64,000 nt of DNA from Blepharisma japonicum (GCA_949751835.1 CATKHK010000012.1:372001-436000); one strand, 5' to 3'. Shown: positions 1 through 11,207, numbered from the stretch's first letter. The notes: generated from the sequence alone by a model not told the origin. Made by a program: numbers and translations.

Positions 1-2
1 TC

Positions 3-2714
3 ATGAAAGGCGAAAAAAAAGAAATTTCTTTTGAAGAATCAGAAGCTAAAGAAACAGTTGCAATTATGCAAGCAGAAATTGAAAAACTGCAAACTGAGAT
101 CGCTGAGTTAACAGATAAAGTAACTGATTTAAAAAACGTTGAGAGACAGCTGAATGAAGAAAGATTTGCTATAACAAGAGAAAGAGAAGAATTAATTCAG
201 CAGATTAAAGATGATAAAGCGAAAAGAAAAGAAGATCTGAGAAATACTGAAAAAATGCAGTTAGATCATAACAAAGCAATAAGAAAGCTTGAAGTAGAGC
301 TGCAGCAATCTAAAGATTTGAGCAGGCAATATAAAGAAGAAATGGAAAGCTTAAGGTTTGCTAGGGATCAAGCAGAAAAATTGGTAGATACTTATAAAAA
401 GCAGCTTGATGACTCAAAAGTTGGGAGCTCAAGAGATTTTAAAGTCAACAAAGAAAAGGCTCGGGATACTGAAAAAGAGATTTCTAAGCTGAAATCTACC
501 ATAAAATCAATGAACGCTCAATTTGAAGAAGAAAAAGAAGAGCTTTTATATCAAATTGAAGACTATGGTAAGAAAATCCAAGAATTAGAGGACGAAATAA
601 GGGCTTACCCAGACCCTGAAAAGCTTGAATATGAAATCCGAAAAGAATGCGAAGAAAAATCTGCTCAAAACATTATAAAGCTAAAAGAAAGCTGGGAAGC
701 TGAAAGAACTGAGCTTTTAAGAAAAAGCCAAAGATCAACACAAACAAGTTTTGATATTGCTTCATTTAAAGAAGAAATAAAACATCAGATAGAAGTTGAA
801 TATGTTGATAAGATGAGCAAGAAACAGCAACAATTAGAAGACAAGTGGAAAAAAGAGTGCACTCAAAATTTGCAGCCACAACTAGAAAAAGAAATTAAAG
901 AAAAATTTGAAAAAAAATTTGCATCTGCCAAACAAATGTTGGAAGATAGCTATCAGAAAAGAGTCGATGAGCTTAGTGAAGACTATGTAAAAAGAGTGAA
1001 AAGCCTTGAAAATGAATATGAAAAAAATGCAAATAATATGGAAGAAGATTTCCGAAAAAAACTTATGTCAATTGAAAGTGATTACAATTTAAATCTCAAA
1101 ACAATTAGAGAGCAAAAAGAAGCCAACCAGAATGTATATGATGAAGCAAAAGAAGAGCTGCAGAATGTGAAAGATTCGTATGAAGAAAAAATAAAAAATA
1201 TGATGAACAAAACTCGTGAGCTAGAGGGAGAGTTAAAAAATAAAGAAAAAATATTGAAGGCACAATATGAAGCTGAAATGAATATGAGGTTGAATGAATT
1301 GGAAAGGGTGCTTAAAAACAAAAAAGAAGAAGTTGAAGAAAAATTGAATAAAGAAAAATCAGAATTAATAAATGGATTTGAAGCAGAAAGAAACGATTAC
1401 GAAAAACAAATATCACAGCTAAAAAGTGATTATAAAAAGGCTTTGGACCAATTAAAAAATTATAAAAACTTAGAAAAAGAGTTTTTAAACAAAGACGAAA
1501 TATTGGAAAATAAACTGGAAGAAGCAGAAAAAGTATACCAATCTAAAATAGAAGAGATTCAAAGAAATTTAGAAAGAGAAAATTTAGAAAATAGTAAAGC
1601 CTTTGCACTAAAATTAAAAGATAAAGAAAAATTGCTATCTAAAGAATATGAAGATAAAGTCCACGAGATTCATCAAGAGCTAGATAAGCAGCTTGAAATT
1701 GAAAGAGCTAGGCATAATGAATTAATGAATTTAAAAGAGCAAAATACCAAAGCAGAAGTCCAAAGAGCACAAGAAGATCTTTTACAAAATTTCAAAGACA
1801 AAGAACGAGAATGGGAAGAAAAGCTGCAAAAACAAAAACTGCAATATGAAAGAGAAATCAGGGCAAAAGACATAAAAATCGAAGACCTTAGTGAACTGAA
1901 CTCTCTTGAAACTAACAAAATTAGAGAAGAAATTAAAGAAGAATTTAAATTAAAAATTAAAAAAATGAAAGAAGAATTTGCAAAGCAGAAAAAAGATATG
2001 GAAACCGACGTTAGAAAATCAAAAGAAGCATCTCATAACGCTTTAGAACTTGCCAAAAAAGATTTAGAAAGATTTGAAAGCGAAAAAATTGACCAAGAAA
2101 GAAAAGAATGAGACAAAAAACTCCAGCAAAAAATTAGCATTCTTACATCTAAGCACCAAAAAGAGCTTCAAGATAAAGAAACACTTATCCGCTTAGAGTT
2201 TGAAAAAGAAAAAAGTGACTCCTTAAAACAACTTTCTCATCAATTAAAAATGAAGTTTAAGAAGAGAGAAGACGATTATAAAAAATATTTTGATGAGCTT
2301 AAACAAGCTGCAGTAGAAGATAAAGCTCATGAAATTGAAATTCAGGTTAAAAAAGAAACACAAGAATATTATAAGAAAATAATGGATAGGCTAAAATCAA
2401 AGCATGTACAAGAGAAAGAAAAAATTATAGAAGAGACAGAAAGAAAGCTTGAAGAAATGAGGGAAAATTATAAAAATAATGCCTCTATTAACTCGTCTTA
2501 TTCGGATATGCCATTCGTTTATAATAAAAAGAGAATTAGTTTTGGTCAAGAAAATTGTAATGATAAAGAGCTACTTGCCAGTCAAGTTCGATTGTTTTCA
2601 AATAGAATGAATATGATTATTGAAGATTTAAGAAGCAGAGAAATAGAAAAAATCAGTGTTACTGAGCCACCTCAATTTTTCAAAGCGGGATTGCTACGTA
2701 TTCCTGGAATTTAA
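3..2714 (+). CDS. Long coiled-coil protein (possibly 5'-partial)
   Basis: The reading frame is open from base 3 to a TAA at 2714 if the TGA at 2109-2111 is Trp, giving 903 residues. Nearly the whole protein is Glu/Lys-rich heptad-like sequence, so it should form a very long coiled coil. Only the last ~75 residues are less charged and end in a short hydrophobic tail. There is no recognisable motor, kinase or membrane domain. An ATG sits at base 3, but only two bases precede it, so the true start may lie upstream of the window. Such proteins in ciliates are usually structural (cortex, basal body or Golgi scaffolds), but nothing here says which. It converges with the minus-strand gene at 2775. 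Confidence 0.8.
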
Positions 2715-2774
2715 AATAATTAGCTGTATTAATTAAACAATATATTTGGACCTAACTTCGGTTACCTTATTAAG

Positions 2775-3659
2775 TTACTGAAATGGTAACTTAGGTAAAG
2801 CTAATTGCCTAAGAGCATTTAAGAAGTCGTCTGAATTGATTACTTTATATTTTGGGCTATAAGAGCTAGACTCCTTAAAATCCTCATTCCGTTGTATTTC
2901 ACTACTTACTACAATTGAAGGTTCATTTCTTCGTTGTGTCTTCATCTCTGAAAAATCCATTTCATTTTCTTCTAGTCCTTTTTCCAAGAATTTATTAGTA
3001 AAATCTTTTTTAAAGCAATCTTCTTCCACTGTTAAATTTTTAGATGTATAAGATATTGAATTCGAAACTTTTTCTTTGCTTTCTATGCATCTAGGACTTG
3101 CACCACATCTAGATGAAAGAACTGACGGATTAAAAGTCCATTCTCCATTATCTACGCTTTCACATAGTTTTGATGAAAAACTCTCATCTTCAGTTTTTGA
3201 AGCTTTATTTATTTCTAACTTTGGTATTTGTAAGGGACTTTTTTCTCTAACTTTCGTTTTAAGCCTTGCTGGAGAATGGCTAGGAGTTCGATTTCTATTG
3301 GGTGATCGATTGCAAAATTCATTGCTGTATGGCTTTTTAATTTCTCTTCTTTCTCGATGATAAATTTCTAATGGTAATTGTATATGATTCGAGCTAGGAG
3401 ATAGAAAACAAGATTTTCTTATTGGGCTTATTGGAGAATTTATCAATCCTTTTGTTGCTGGACAATATGATAAATTATTTAAGTTTAACGTCGGCTTCCT
3501 TTTAGGGCTTTTACTAGGAGTGCTTTGGATATATGATGTGTTTAACGACTTTTTGGATCTTTTATTATAATCATTTGAGATATTTGAAATATTTTCTTTA
3601 TTAAAAGAATCATCACCAATTGAGATATCTAGTCTATTTCCCCTTCTAACTGATTCCAT
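2775..3659 (-). CDS. Ser/Pro-rich basic protein, unknown
   Basis: A 294-residue frame from ATG (3657-3659) to TAA. It has no recognised domain. The sequence is Ser-, Asn-, Lys- and Arg-rich, low in hydrophobics and probably disordered. Several SP/TP sites sit beside basic residues (TPSKSPKRK near residue 48, SPISPIRK near 75, RTPSHSPAR near 124), which look like proline-directed kinase targets. An amphipathic patch at the C terminus (FLNALRQLALPKLPF) could be a short binding helix. The function is unknown; regulated cytoskeletal or cell-cycle proteins often look like this, but that is only inference. Confidence 0.7.
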   Translation of the reverse strand: MESVRRGNRLDISIGDDSFNKENISNISNDYNKRSKKSLNTSYIQSTPSKSPKRKPTLNLNNLSYCPATKGLINSPISPIRKSCFLSPSSNHIQLPLEIYHRERREIKKPYSNEFCNRSPNRNRTPSHSPARLKTKVREKSPLQIPKLEINKASKTEDESFSSKLCESVDNGEWTFNPSVLSSRCGASPRCIESKEKVSNSISYTSKNLTVEEDCFKKDFTNKFLEKGLEENEMDFSEMKTQRRNEPSIVVSSEIQRNEDFKESSSYSPKYKVINSDDFLNALRQLALPKLPFQ

Positions 3660-3680
3660 TTTTCTATTTTACATATATAT

Positions 3681-3697
3681 AAAAACGTTGCGTTTTT
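3681..3697. repeat. Short perfect hairpin AAAAACG-TTG-CGTTTTT
   Basis: Seven-base perfect arms around a 3-base loop, just upstream of the minus-strand gene that starts at 3659. It could lie in a 5' UTR or promoter. At this AT content a chance origin is possible. Confidence 0.3.
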
Positions 3698-3759
3698 GCG
3701 TAGCTAAATGAATTATGAAAATAACATAAATGAGTTGAAGGCTAATTAAGCAATCTGGA

Positions 3760-3813
3760 AAATTTAAGATTTTATTAATCTTCCTTATATATATGCTATA
3801 AAATCTTAATTTT
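3760..3813. repeat. 16-bp inverted repeat, intergenic
   Basis: The arms at 3760-3775 and 3798-3813 are reverse complements at 15 of 16 positions, with a 22-base AT-rich spacer. The repeat lies between two divergently transcribed genes (starts at 3659 and 3903). It may be a hairpin, a bidirectional regulatory site or the remnant of a small mobile element. No target-site duplication was recognised. Confidence 0.5.
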
Positions 3814-3902
3814 ATATTAAATTATTTGCAATACTTCTTAGCTATTAATTAAATAATGCTATTTTCATTAAAAATATTTATCTTTTTATAAGAACAAATA
3901 AA

Positions 3903-4760
3903 ATGCTTATACATAATTTTAACATTGAAAAAAGTGTCAGCATTCAAAATAAAGAAACTAATAAGCCAACTGAGCAAAAACATTTATCCCGGCTATCAAA
4001 TACAACTAAGCTTGAATATGTTCCAATAGAAATAACTTCACATGCTTCAACAAAAGTAGCCATACCATCAAAAAATAATCAGCAGTTAAAACTGCCCCTT
4101 GTGAGTCATTATTCATCCTTAAAGCCATCTGAAAGCAAAGAATATTACTTTAAACTCAACAAAATTAGGTTGCTTTCTAAACTTGGACCTTCCAAAAATA
4201 ATCAAAAAATTTTACACAATTTTAAGAGAAACTATTTACTTCCTGAGCAGTGTGCTGGGCTTTCTAGTACTCTTACATGCATCAAGGGAAATGCTAGTCC
4301 AATTCCTCAAGCTAAAATATCTTCTAAAATTGAAAATGTTGAGACAAATGAAGTCTCAAAACAATTGACGTCTAGAGAGAGCCAAGTGAGCAATCCTAAG
4401 CACTCGAGAATAATTTCGCATTTATCAAGGAGGAGTAAGATAAAAATAAAAGAGATAGGCATAGTCCCTTCCCATACTTTGAAAGATGTTGGAAGTGTTG
4501 CTTGCAAGTCTGTAAAAATTAATCCAAAAGAGAATTTAAATGGTGGAAAGGAAAGAAGTGCCACAAGGCACTTAGCAGTAAGAGCAAAGTCTTTTTCTGA
4601 ATCAAAATCAACTGGCAGATTGGCAAATGTGCCATATGAGAAAAAAATTAAAATTAAAAGGCCAAAAATTCAAAAAAGTAGCAATTCGATTTCGATTGAC
4701 TATGAAGCAATTTCGGCCTGGGATGATTTAAATCAAGAAGATTTTTTCTATGAGCATTAG
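3903..4760 (+). CDS. Basic hypothetical protein, 285 aa
   Basis: An ATG at 3903 follows an A-rich leader and the frame runs to TAG at 4758-4760. The protein is Lys/Ser-rich, with no signal peptide, membrane segment or recognised domain. Conserved-looking aromatic and acidic residues appear only at the very end (AISAWDDLNQEDFFYEH), which may be a short binding motif. Clusters such as RRSKIKIKEIG and KKIKIKRPKIQKS could be nuclear or microtubule-binding. The function is unknown. Confidence 0.65.
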   Translation: MLIHNFNIEKSVSIQNKETNKPTEQKHLSRLSNTTKLEYVPIEITSHASTKVAIPSKNNQQLKLPLVSHYSSLKPSESKEYYFKLNKIRLLSKLGPSKNNQKILHNFKRNYLLPEQCAGLSSTLTCIKGNASPIPQAKISSKIENVETNEVSKQLTSRESQVSNPKHSRIISHLSRRSKIKIKEIGIVPSHTLKDVGSVACKSVKINPKENLNGGKERSATRHLAVRAKSFSESKSTGRLANVPYEKKIKIKRPKIQKSSNSISIDYEAISAWDDLNQEDFFYEH

Positions 4761-4913
4761 CTGCTTTGCAATTAATTAAATAATGAAATCTTAATAACAA
4801 ATTATATTTAATAAGTCATTATAATAGCAAGGTCAACATCTCTCCAGGCTGGAAGCTGATTAAATATAGAATAAAAATTAATAGATATAAATAAACTTTT
4901 ATGAAAAAGAATT

Positions 4914-5360
4914 ATGAAAGAGATGAATAACAATGTAAAAAAGCATCCAAGAAATGATTTATTATGGGAAACTATCAGAACCTCTTCAAAGACGATTTCT
5001 GACATGGACTTCAGGCTGCTCTTAATATCCTCTTACATTGAAGAGCTAGAAACTATTGACGAACGGATAAAAGGTCTAGTCTCTTTAGCGAACGTCTTCA
5101 CGACTTCATGCTTTGACTATCTCATTGAAATTTATCCTGATAAATGCAGAATTTTGATCAGAGAAGACACCATTGAACTTTTGATTTTTCCTTCGCCGAA
5201 CTTGTTTGTATATTTGATTCTTGATAGATTAACCCTTCAGCTTACAATAAAATTAGTTAAAAAGACAAATGAGCCAAATAACGACGAGTCTAAATTTCTC
5301 ACGGATCTGATAAACAGAATTCTGCACTGGCTTTGGATACACATGACGAGAAATAATTAA
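4914..5360 (+). CDS. Hypothetical protein, 148 aa
   Basis: The frame runs from ATG 4914 to TAA 5360. An earlier ATG at 4901 is out of frame. The N-terminal part is polar, followed by alternating hydrophobic strands and helices (YLIEIYPDKCRILIRE, FVYLILDRLTLQLTIKL) that read as a small folded alpha/beta domain rather than membrane spans. The C terminus carries LHWLWIHM. No family is recognised. It is tail-to-tail with the kinase gene at 5388, only 27 bases away. Confidence 0.65.
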   Translation: MKEMNNNVKKHPRNDLLWETIRTSSKTISDMDFRLLLISSYIEELETIDERIKGLVSLANVFTTSCFDYLIEIYPDKCRILIREDTIELLIFPSPNLFVYLILDRLTLQLTIKLVKKTNEPNNDESKFLTDLINRILHWLWIHMTRNN

Positions 5361-5387
5361 TTTATTCTTATAAATATCTTAATTACA

Positions 5388-6752
5388 TTAGCTTTGGAAC
5401 CAAGGTTCTTCTAGTACACTTTTTGCTGTTGATCTTAAATTCGGATCATAATTGAGCATTTTCTGAATAAGTTGTTTCGCACCTTCAGATATAGTTTCAG
5501 GCATTACATAAAATCCCCTTTGGATCTGTATATATAAGTCTCCATGATGTGCTGCTCTGAATGGAAATTCTCCTGAGAGCAGAACATATAATAAAATTCC
5601 ACATGCCCATATATCGGCAGGCTGCCCTAAGTAATCTTTTTTCATTACTATTTCTGGAGCCATATAGCTCGGTGTTCCACAGAATGCTTTTATTCTTTTT
5701 GTATCTGATAATAAAATAGCAAAGCCGAAGTCAATTATTTTTACTTTCAGCTGTGAAGTAAGCAAAATATTTTCAAGCTTTATGTCTCTATGACTTACAT
5801 TTCGACTATGAAAATAGCAGACTGCTTGCATGATTTCTTTAAAAATCCTTTTGGCTTCATCCTCTTGAAGCTTCCTGCCTGGCATTTTCCTAATATAATC
5901 ATGAAGTGAGCACCCATCAACATACTCTTGCACCAAGTTGATAGTTGAAGGTGTTTCTACTGTTTCATGAAGTTTTACTATAAATTCATGATTAAGCTTT
6001 GACAAAATCCTTGTTTCTCTTTGAACATTTTTCTTTTTATTTGGCTCAAGAAGACTCAGCTTATCATATATTTTAATCGCCACTTTTTTATTTGTTTCTT
6101 TGTGGATTCCTTCTTTTACGACAGCATAAGCTCCTTTCCCAATTTGATTTCCAATTACATAAGAATCAACGTTTCCTTCTTTATCTTCAACTTGTTGCCT
6201 TGCTGAATTCTGATCTGAGTGGGAAACTTGTTCAAATCTTAGTCTAGGCCCAAAGCATATCTGGGTTGGTGATTTTTCGTTTTCTTCTTGTTGTGTTTTA
6301 TTTTTTAAAATACTGCTGCCTGCTTCTTTGAGAGGGGAACATATTTGAGCGAGCTTATTAGAGGAAATTGATGATACTATTTCTTGCTTCTGAGTAGGCT
6401 CATCAGGTGGACTTTGCCTTAAAAATCCTGGAGATTTTAGCTGTAAATGGGGCATCATCTTTTCAAGCCCATCTTTGTCTTTGCTGGTGAATTCTTCTAG
6501 GCTGTCAAAATTCATTTGATCTGATAGAACTGTTGTATTCGCTAGGGAATTTTTGGAGGTAAGCGTTTTTGGGGCTCGGTTTGTGTATTTTATTGAAATG
6601 GGATTATTGTGAGAAATTTTAGAATTCTTTGCTCCCGATGCTACTGTTTTTTTGGTTTTTTCTGCGCCCGTTTTTGCTTTTCCATTTCGTTGAGTGCGCT
6701 GAATTAGCAGATTTCTGATCTCATGCTTTCTCGGTGATTGGGTTTTTATCAT
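5388..6752 (-). CDS. Ser/Thr protein kinase, CAMK/SNF1-like
   Basis: A 454-residue protein. Residues 1-195 are a basic, Ser-rich and probably disordered N-terminal region, and the kinase domain spans about 198-452. Catalytic landmarks are all present: Gly-rich loop GKGAYA (205-210), Lys227 in VAIK, helix-C Glu246, HRDIKLEN with Asp323, DFG at 341-343 and the activation segment CGTPSYMAPE. The domain resembles the CAMKL (SNF1/MARK/NUAK) group of eukaryotic Ser/Thr kinases and should be active. The protein stops right after the domain (EEPWFQS), so no UBA or KA1 module follows. Substrates cannot be inferred. Confidence 0.93.
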   Translation of the reverse strand: MIKTQSPRKHEIRNLLIQRTQRNGKAKTGAEKTKKTVASGAKNSKISHNNPISIKYTNRAPKTLTSKNSLANTTVLSDQMNFDSLEEFTSKDKDGLEKMMPHLQLKSPGFLRQSPPDEPTQKQEIVSSISSNKLAQICSPLKEAGSSILKNKTQQEENEKSPTQICFGPRLRFEQVSHSDQNSARQQVEDKEGNVDSYVIGNQIGKGAYAVVKEGIHKETNKKVAIKIYDKLSLLEPNKKKNVQRETRILSKLNHEFIVKLHETVETPSTINLVQEYVDGCSLHDYIRKMPGRKLQEDEAKRIFKEIMQAVCYFHSRNVSHRDIKLENILLTSQLKVKIIDFGFAILLSDTKRIKAFCGTPSYMAPEIVMKKDYLGQPADIWACGILLYVLLSGEFPFRAAHHGDLYIQIQRGFYVMPETISEGAKQLIQKMLNYDPNLRSTAKSVLEEPWFQS

Positions 6753-6951
6753 GGCAGAAAGTTTGGTGTAACTTTTAATTATTCAGGGTTATTAAATTCT
6801 TTTTTTAATAACTAGCAATTGTATGTGAAGAAGATTTGGCTGATTTTCATTTTATATAGCTATCTAAGCAAAATATAATGCTGATATTTTATTTGTTTGA
6901 AAACCATTGTCTTATAATCTCGATCCTAATTGACGATAAAATATTATTGGC

Positions 6952-7434
6952 TTACTTCTTCTTAGCAACACCAACAGTCTTACCTCTTCTGCCTGTAGTT
7001 TTGGTTTTCTGTCCTCTACATTTGACTCCCCACCAATGTCTGAGCCCTCTATGAAGCATCATTTTCTTCATCCTTTCCAAATCTTCTCTCATTTTGGCAT
7101 CCAAAAAGTTAGCAACTATCTGTGAATCGGTCCCCACAACAATATCCTTTCTTCTGTTCAAAAACCAAGTCGGAATGTTATATTCAGTTGGCTTATTGAT
7201 AATGGTGACGATTTTCTCGATTTCTTCCTCAGTGAGTTGTCCAGCTCTTTTGGTAAGGTCAACTCCAGCTCTTTTGAGAATGAGGTTCGAAAAGCGTCTC
7301 CCAATTCCTTTTATTGCAGTCAAAGCGTACATGACCTTGCGACGACCGTCAATGTTAGTATTGAGAATACGTAAGATGAAATTGAATTCGCTTTCTTGAG
7401 TTACCACCAAAGATGACTATGTAATCCTTACCAT
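6952..7434 (-). CDS. RPS18: Ribosomal protein uS13 (S18e), with ATG-adjacent intron
   Basis: Small-subunit protein uS13 at the head of the 40S subunit, contacting tRNA and the inter-subunit bridge. The sequence matches eukaryotic RPS18 almost end to end: [30 protein letters not shown], a WFLNRRKD segment, [19 protein letters not shown] and the [13 protein letters not shown] tail. Exon 1 is only the ATG (7432-7434), a 15-nt intron occupies 7417-7431, and exon 2 is 7416-6952. Splicing gives MSSLVVTQE..., 155 residues, agreeing with the usual N terminus (MSLVI... in animals). Without the intron there is no in-frame ATG, because a TAG lies directly upstream. Confidence 0.95.
7417..7431 (-). other. 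15-nt intron in RPS18
   Basis: On the coding strand GTAAGGATTACATAG, directly after the ATG (phase 0). The terminal TAG is an in-frame stop if the intron is retained. Removal restores the conserved N terminus. Confidence 0.9.
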
Positions 7435-7564
7435 TCTATGGATGCTATCTATTACTTAAATGGTGAAAACATAAACACAAAAAACTTATATCCCAGGACA
7501 GCTGGTTATATAAAGAGGTGAAAGTCTTAAAGAAGTAAGAGTTAGGATGAATGAATTTAAAGAG

Positions 7565-7780
7565 TTAAGCAGAGACAGTTCTATCAAGAATATTGTAGTT
7601 CAAAAGCTTTTCGATCAGATCCACATGTGTTAGCAGCATTCTTCTGCAGCAGAACCTTTTCAGGTTTAATTTGTCTAAAGCTTCACCTTCAGTGATGTCT
7701 TGCTCCAGCAAGTTCAAGTAGCGCTCCCATTTGTTTCCGACAACCTTGCCGCAAGTAAAGCATCTTACAGGAATAATCAT
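7565..7780 (-). CDS. POLR2L: RNA polymerase I/II/III subunit RPB10 (RPABC5)
   Basis: A 71-residue protein of the normal family length (65-75). It is the zinc-binding subunit shared by RNA polymerases I, II and III, sitting at the base of the enzyme. Highly conserved segments are [31 protein letters not shown] and [11 protein letters not shown]. The CFTC and CC pairs bind one zinc ion. The start is 55 bases from the start of the divergent ArfGAP gene at 7836, so the two share a very short promoter region. Confidence 0.96.
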   Translation of the reverse strand: MIIPVRCFTCGKVVGNKWERYLNLLEQDITEGEALDKLNLKRFCCRRMLLTHVDLIEKLLNYNILDRTVSA

Positions 7781-7835
7781 TTTTATAATTTAGCTTGTTG
7801 AGCCATAATATTAAAATTATTATAGATCAATTGTA

Positions 7836-8684
7836 ATGGAGCCAGGGTTAGCATCAAAAATCTTTGAAATTTTGAAGAAGGATAGAGTTAATTTATATTG
7901 TGCTGATTGCAATAGTCCAAACGCAAATTTTGGAGTGATAGAATATGGAATATTTATATGCCATAAATGTGTGGCCTTGCATAGAGAAATGAATAGAGAA
8001 TGTGCAATTAAAGTGCTAGTAGGAGAAATCTGGGATGAGGAGGAGATTAAGTTTATGATTACTGGAGGGAATGGAGCTATGCGCGATTATTTTATGTTCT
8101 ATAGATGCACGATTGAAATGCCGATTCATTTGAAATATGGAACGCCGGCAGCTGCATTTTATAAGGATATGTTGGCAACAATAGCAAGAGGAGGATTTTT
8201 TGAAGGAACCTTTTTATCTTTTGAAGAAGGGGTTTTTCCAAGCCAAAACGCACGAGCTAGCCTTCCTGCTCAGCAACCGTCGGAAGATCTATCATTAGCA
8301 TCAATTTCAAAGGAAACTTCACGTGAGCAGTTTTTCAGTCCTCAGCCAGAAAAAGGAATTAGAAGCTGATTTCGCAGAAAATTTAATGAAGTTAGAGAAG
8401 TGGGAAATAATGCTTTTAAAAGCATAAATAATTTTGGAAACAGCGAAGTTATGAGGGATATTGAATTCATTTCTGTAGGCTTAGCAAATAATGTTAAAGG
8501 CACTTTTATATCTACAGCTCAAGAAGATATACAATGAATATTTTTAGAAAAATATAATCAAAAAATAGCTTCATGTCCAGCTCATACAATGTTAAGCATA
8601 AATTTAAATTCTGGATCCCGAACAATTAAACAAGAAGCTATGGACACTTTGGTCAACCCCCAAGATAGAGAAAATCAAATATAA
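7836..8684 (+). CDS. Arf GTPase-activating protein
   Basis: A 282-residue protein when the TGA at 8367-8369 and a second in-frame TGA downstream are read as Trp. The N terminus is an ArfGAP domain (about 8-125): zinc motif C-x2-C-x16-C-x2-C (CADC...CHKC) followed by ALHRE, where the Arg of HR is the expected catalytic finger, then GGNGAMRDYF and a KYGTPAAAFYKDML helix as in ArfGAP1/Gcs1. It should stimulate GTP hydrolysis on Arf at Golgi or endosomes. The C-terminal part (NNAFKSINNFGNSEVMRDIEF) resembles the amphipathic membrane-curvature segments of ArfGAPs, which is inference. The usual LG of HRxLG is EM here. Confidence 0.85.
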
Positions 8685-8838
8685 GCTTACAATAGAAGTT
8701 TCACCAATTAATTTATTAAAAATTATTAATATAATTAATGCAAATTAAATATATAATTTATATACATAACAACTTTATTTAAGTGCTTGTGCAAATTATT
8801 TACTATTCATTCTATTCTAAAGGTTAGAATAAAATTTA

Positions 8839-10977
8839 CTACTTCCTTTTCCTTTTATTTTTTCCTTGCTTCACAATAATCCCTTTTGATCTTAAAAAGT
8901 CTAAAGGTTCATCTTGTTTAACAGGCTCAGAAAGGCTTGGAGGCACAGGCTTCTCTTCTTGAACTGGAGCTGGCTCTAATGGATCTTTCATTCCAGGGCT
9001 CAAGCTTGGAAAATCTTCTGCTGGAGGTGCTCCGAGGCTTGGAAAATTTTGATTTTGTCCCAGACTCGGAAATTCAATATTGGCTCTTTGCGGAATAGAT
9101 GAATTTTTAGATCTTGACCAATTATCACTAGGCCCTGACTGGCTACCTCCACTTAAAGATGGGAAATTTGGTTCATTTACTCTTGGTGCTTTAGCTTTTT
9201 TCTTCATCAGAACATTACCCCATCCAACTCTATCCTCCTTTTCCTCTTCTTCATTTTTAGTTTCTTCTTTCTTTACTTCTTCTTGCGCTTTTTCTTCTTC
9301 CCAATTAGATAGCAGCTTTTGGTCATCTTTAAACGGCAGTCCTTTAAGTTTTGCTATGCACATTTCAAGGTATTTGTGCAAAATATATAGCTGCTGTGGT
9401 TCTAAATCACTAACAAAATAGTCTTCATATTTAACTGTAAGCTTTTCATTAAAAGCCCTATCATTTGCTTTGTCAATCATATTTAATATTGCACCTTTTG
9501 TTTTATCTGTAACTCCAAAGTTCATTATAAACATAAGTTTGACCATATCTTGGTCTTTTAAGCGGTCGACGACTGCAGCCATTTGGAATAGATGGGCGGT
9601 ATGGATAAATAGTGGTTTTTCTTTTGGCTCATTTTTGCGTTTTTCTAGCTCTTTTGCAATAATTTCAAGCAAAGCTTTTAGAAGAGATGCTTCATTAGAG
9701 CAATCTGCAAGGGCGTTATAACATCTGCCATCAGAGGTGACGTTTTGTCTTGATTCCATATAATGAATGTATTCAGCAAAAAGCTCTTCTTGCTTTTCAT
9801 TTTGTCTGACAGTTGTTATAAGGATTGGAAACAAAGCTTCTCCTTGTATATTTCCTAATAAATCAATAAACCTAGAAAGCATTACAGCAGCTGTGATATA
9901 GCCTTTATTGTAGTCTACAGTTATAGTTTTGAATTCTGTGTACTTGTTTTCATCATTATCTAACGCTTCTTTGATCATATTTATCACTTCTTTATCAGGC
10001 CTTTTTGGTAGTGTCTTATAGTCTATGATTTTTTCAGGTCTTTTATTGACTACATATTTTTTTGTGTTTTTCGGTTTTGGCTTGGGCTGATCTTTAACCT
10101 CTTCATCTTCATTCTTTTTTGGCTTAAATTGAGCTCTGAAGTCCACTCCTTCATTATTAGGTCTGCTTGGCATTTCATCAGTTCCCACCTGAATAGCTGC
10201 TAACTGTGTTTTTTGAGCTTTTGTTAATTTTTGATTGCTCATATGAACGCTTACAGTATGCATTTGTAAATCATAAGGCGTCCGAAACACAGAAAACCTA
10301 CTATCGGTACAAATCGGGTCATGGCATACATAATGAGCTTTCTGGAAGTGCTTTTTCAATTTGTCATGGTTTGCGTAAAAAATATAATTTTCCCCTTCGC
10401 AGATATTACAAAAATAATGCTCTCTGTCTAAGTGCAGTTTAAGCTCGCTTTCGTCATAAAATAATTTACTATCAAACAAGCAAGTTCGGTGTGGAGGAAT
10501 CTCATCAATTTCCCCAAATTCAATATGACGAGCTATATCGCTTGGAGGGTACAATTTTTGTTCTCAAATAAATATTAGCCTCGAGTTCAAGCAAACCTTG
10601 CAAAATCTGAGCTTGTGGCTGTATTCTATATGTTTTTTAAGCTGAGCTTGAGTTCTATGTAGGCTTTCCCTGCACTTTGGTAGCCAACAATTGTAGCTAG
10701 TTATGCGACTAAATGCGTTTTGGGCTGCTTCATCTTCACAGATTATCCCGTACTCGTTTTCGTTTGACTCGAGGCCAGGGTAATCTTCAAATCTCGCATT
10801 AGGATTTTTGGTAATTAAAACTTTAGGCGACTCAGTCTTGCAAATTGGGCATTTTATGTCTTTCATTAGGATTCTCAGCCTGCAAGAGCAGTAAAGGCAC
10901 ATATCGTTATGCCCGCAGCTTCCAACTGCATGAAAATCAAGTTCTCGGGCACACACCCAGCAGTCTACGTTTGCCAT
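8839..10977 (-). CDS. ZNF598/Hel2-type E3 ubiquitin ligase
   Basis: One 712-residue frame, with the TGA at 10564-10566 read as Trp. Residues 6-46 form a RING-like domain (CWVC...CGHNDMCLYC...CPIC), followed by a set of C2H2-type fingers up to about residue 230 (WLPKCRESLHRT...HIEYSH, CLFDSKLF...H, CNICEG...H, CTDSRF...H). The C-terminal half has a helical region and then repeated FPSL motifs (NFPSLSG, EFPSLG, NFPSLG, DFPSLSP) and a basic tail KQGKNKRKRK. This order is that of ZNF598/Hel2, which ubiquitinates small-subunit proteins of collided ribosomes and starts ribosome-associated quality control. It is a single-copy style gene with no visible introns. Confidence 0.85.
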
Positions 10978-11207
10978 TTATTCTTTACAATTGATCGTGA
11001 TTTAGCTTAATAATCATTCTAGATAATACTCTTTGAAATACTCAAAAAATACTATATATCTTTATTCTTAATTACATTAGAAAATTTTCTGGTTTGATAA
11101 GTAGGTTTTACACATTCTAATTTTTAGCTTTAGTCATCTAAGTTGATTATAAAGATTTTAATTTTGTTAAATACTTCTTCCCGAAGAGCAAATCCCTTTT
11201 TTGGAAG

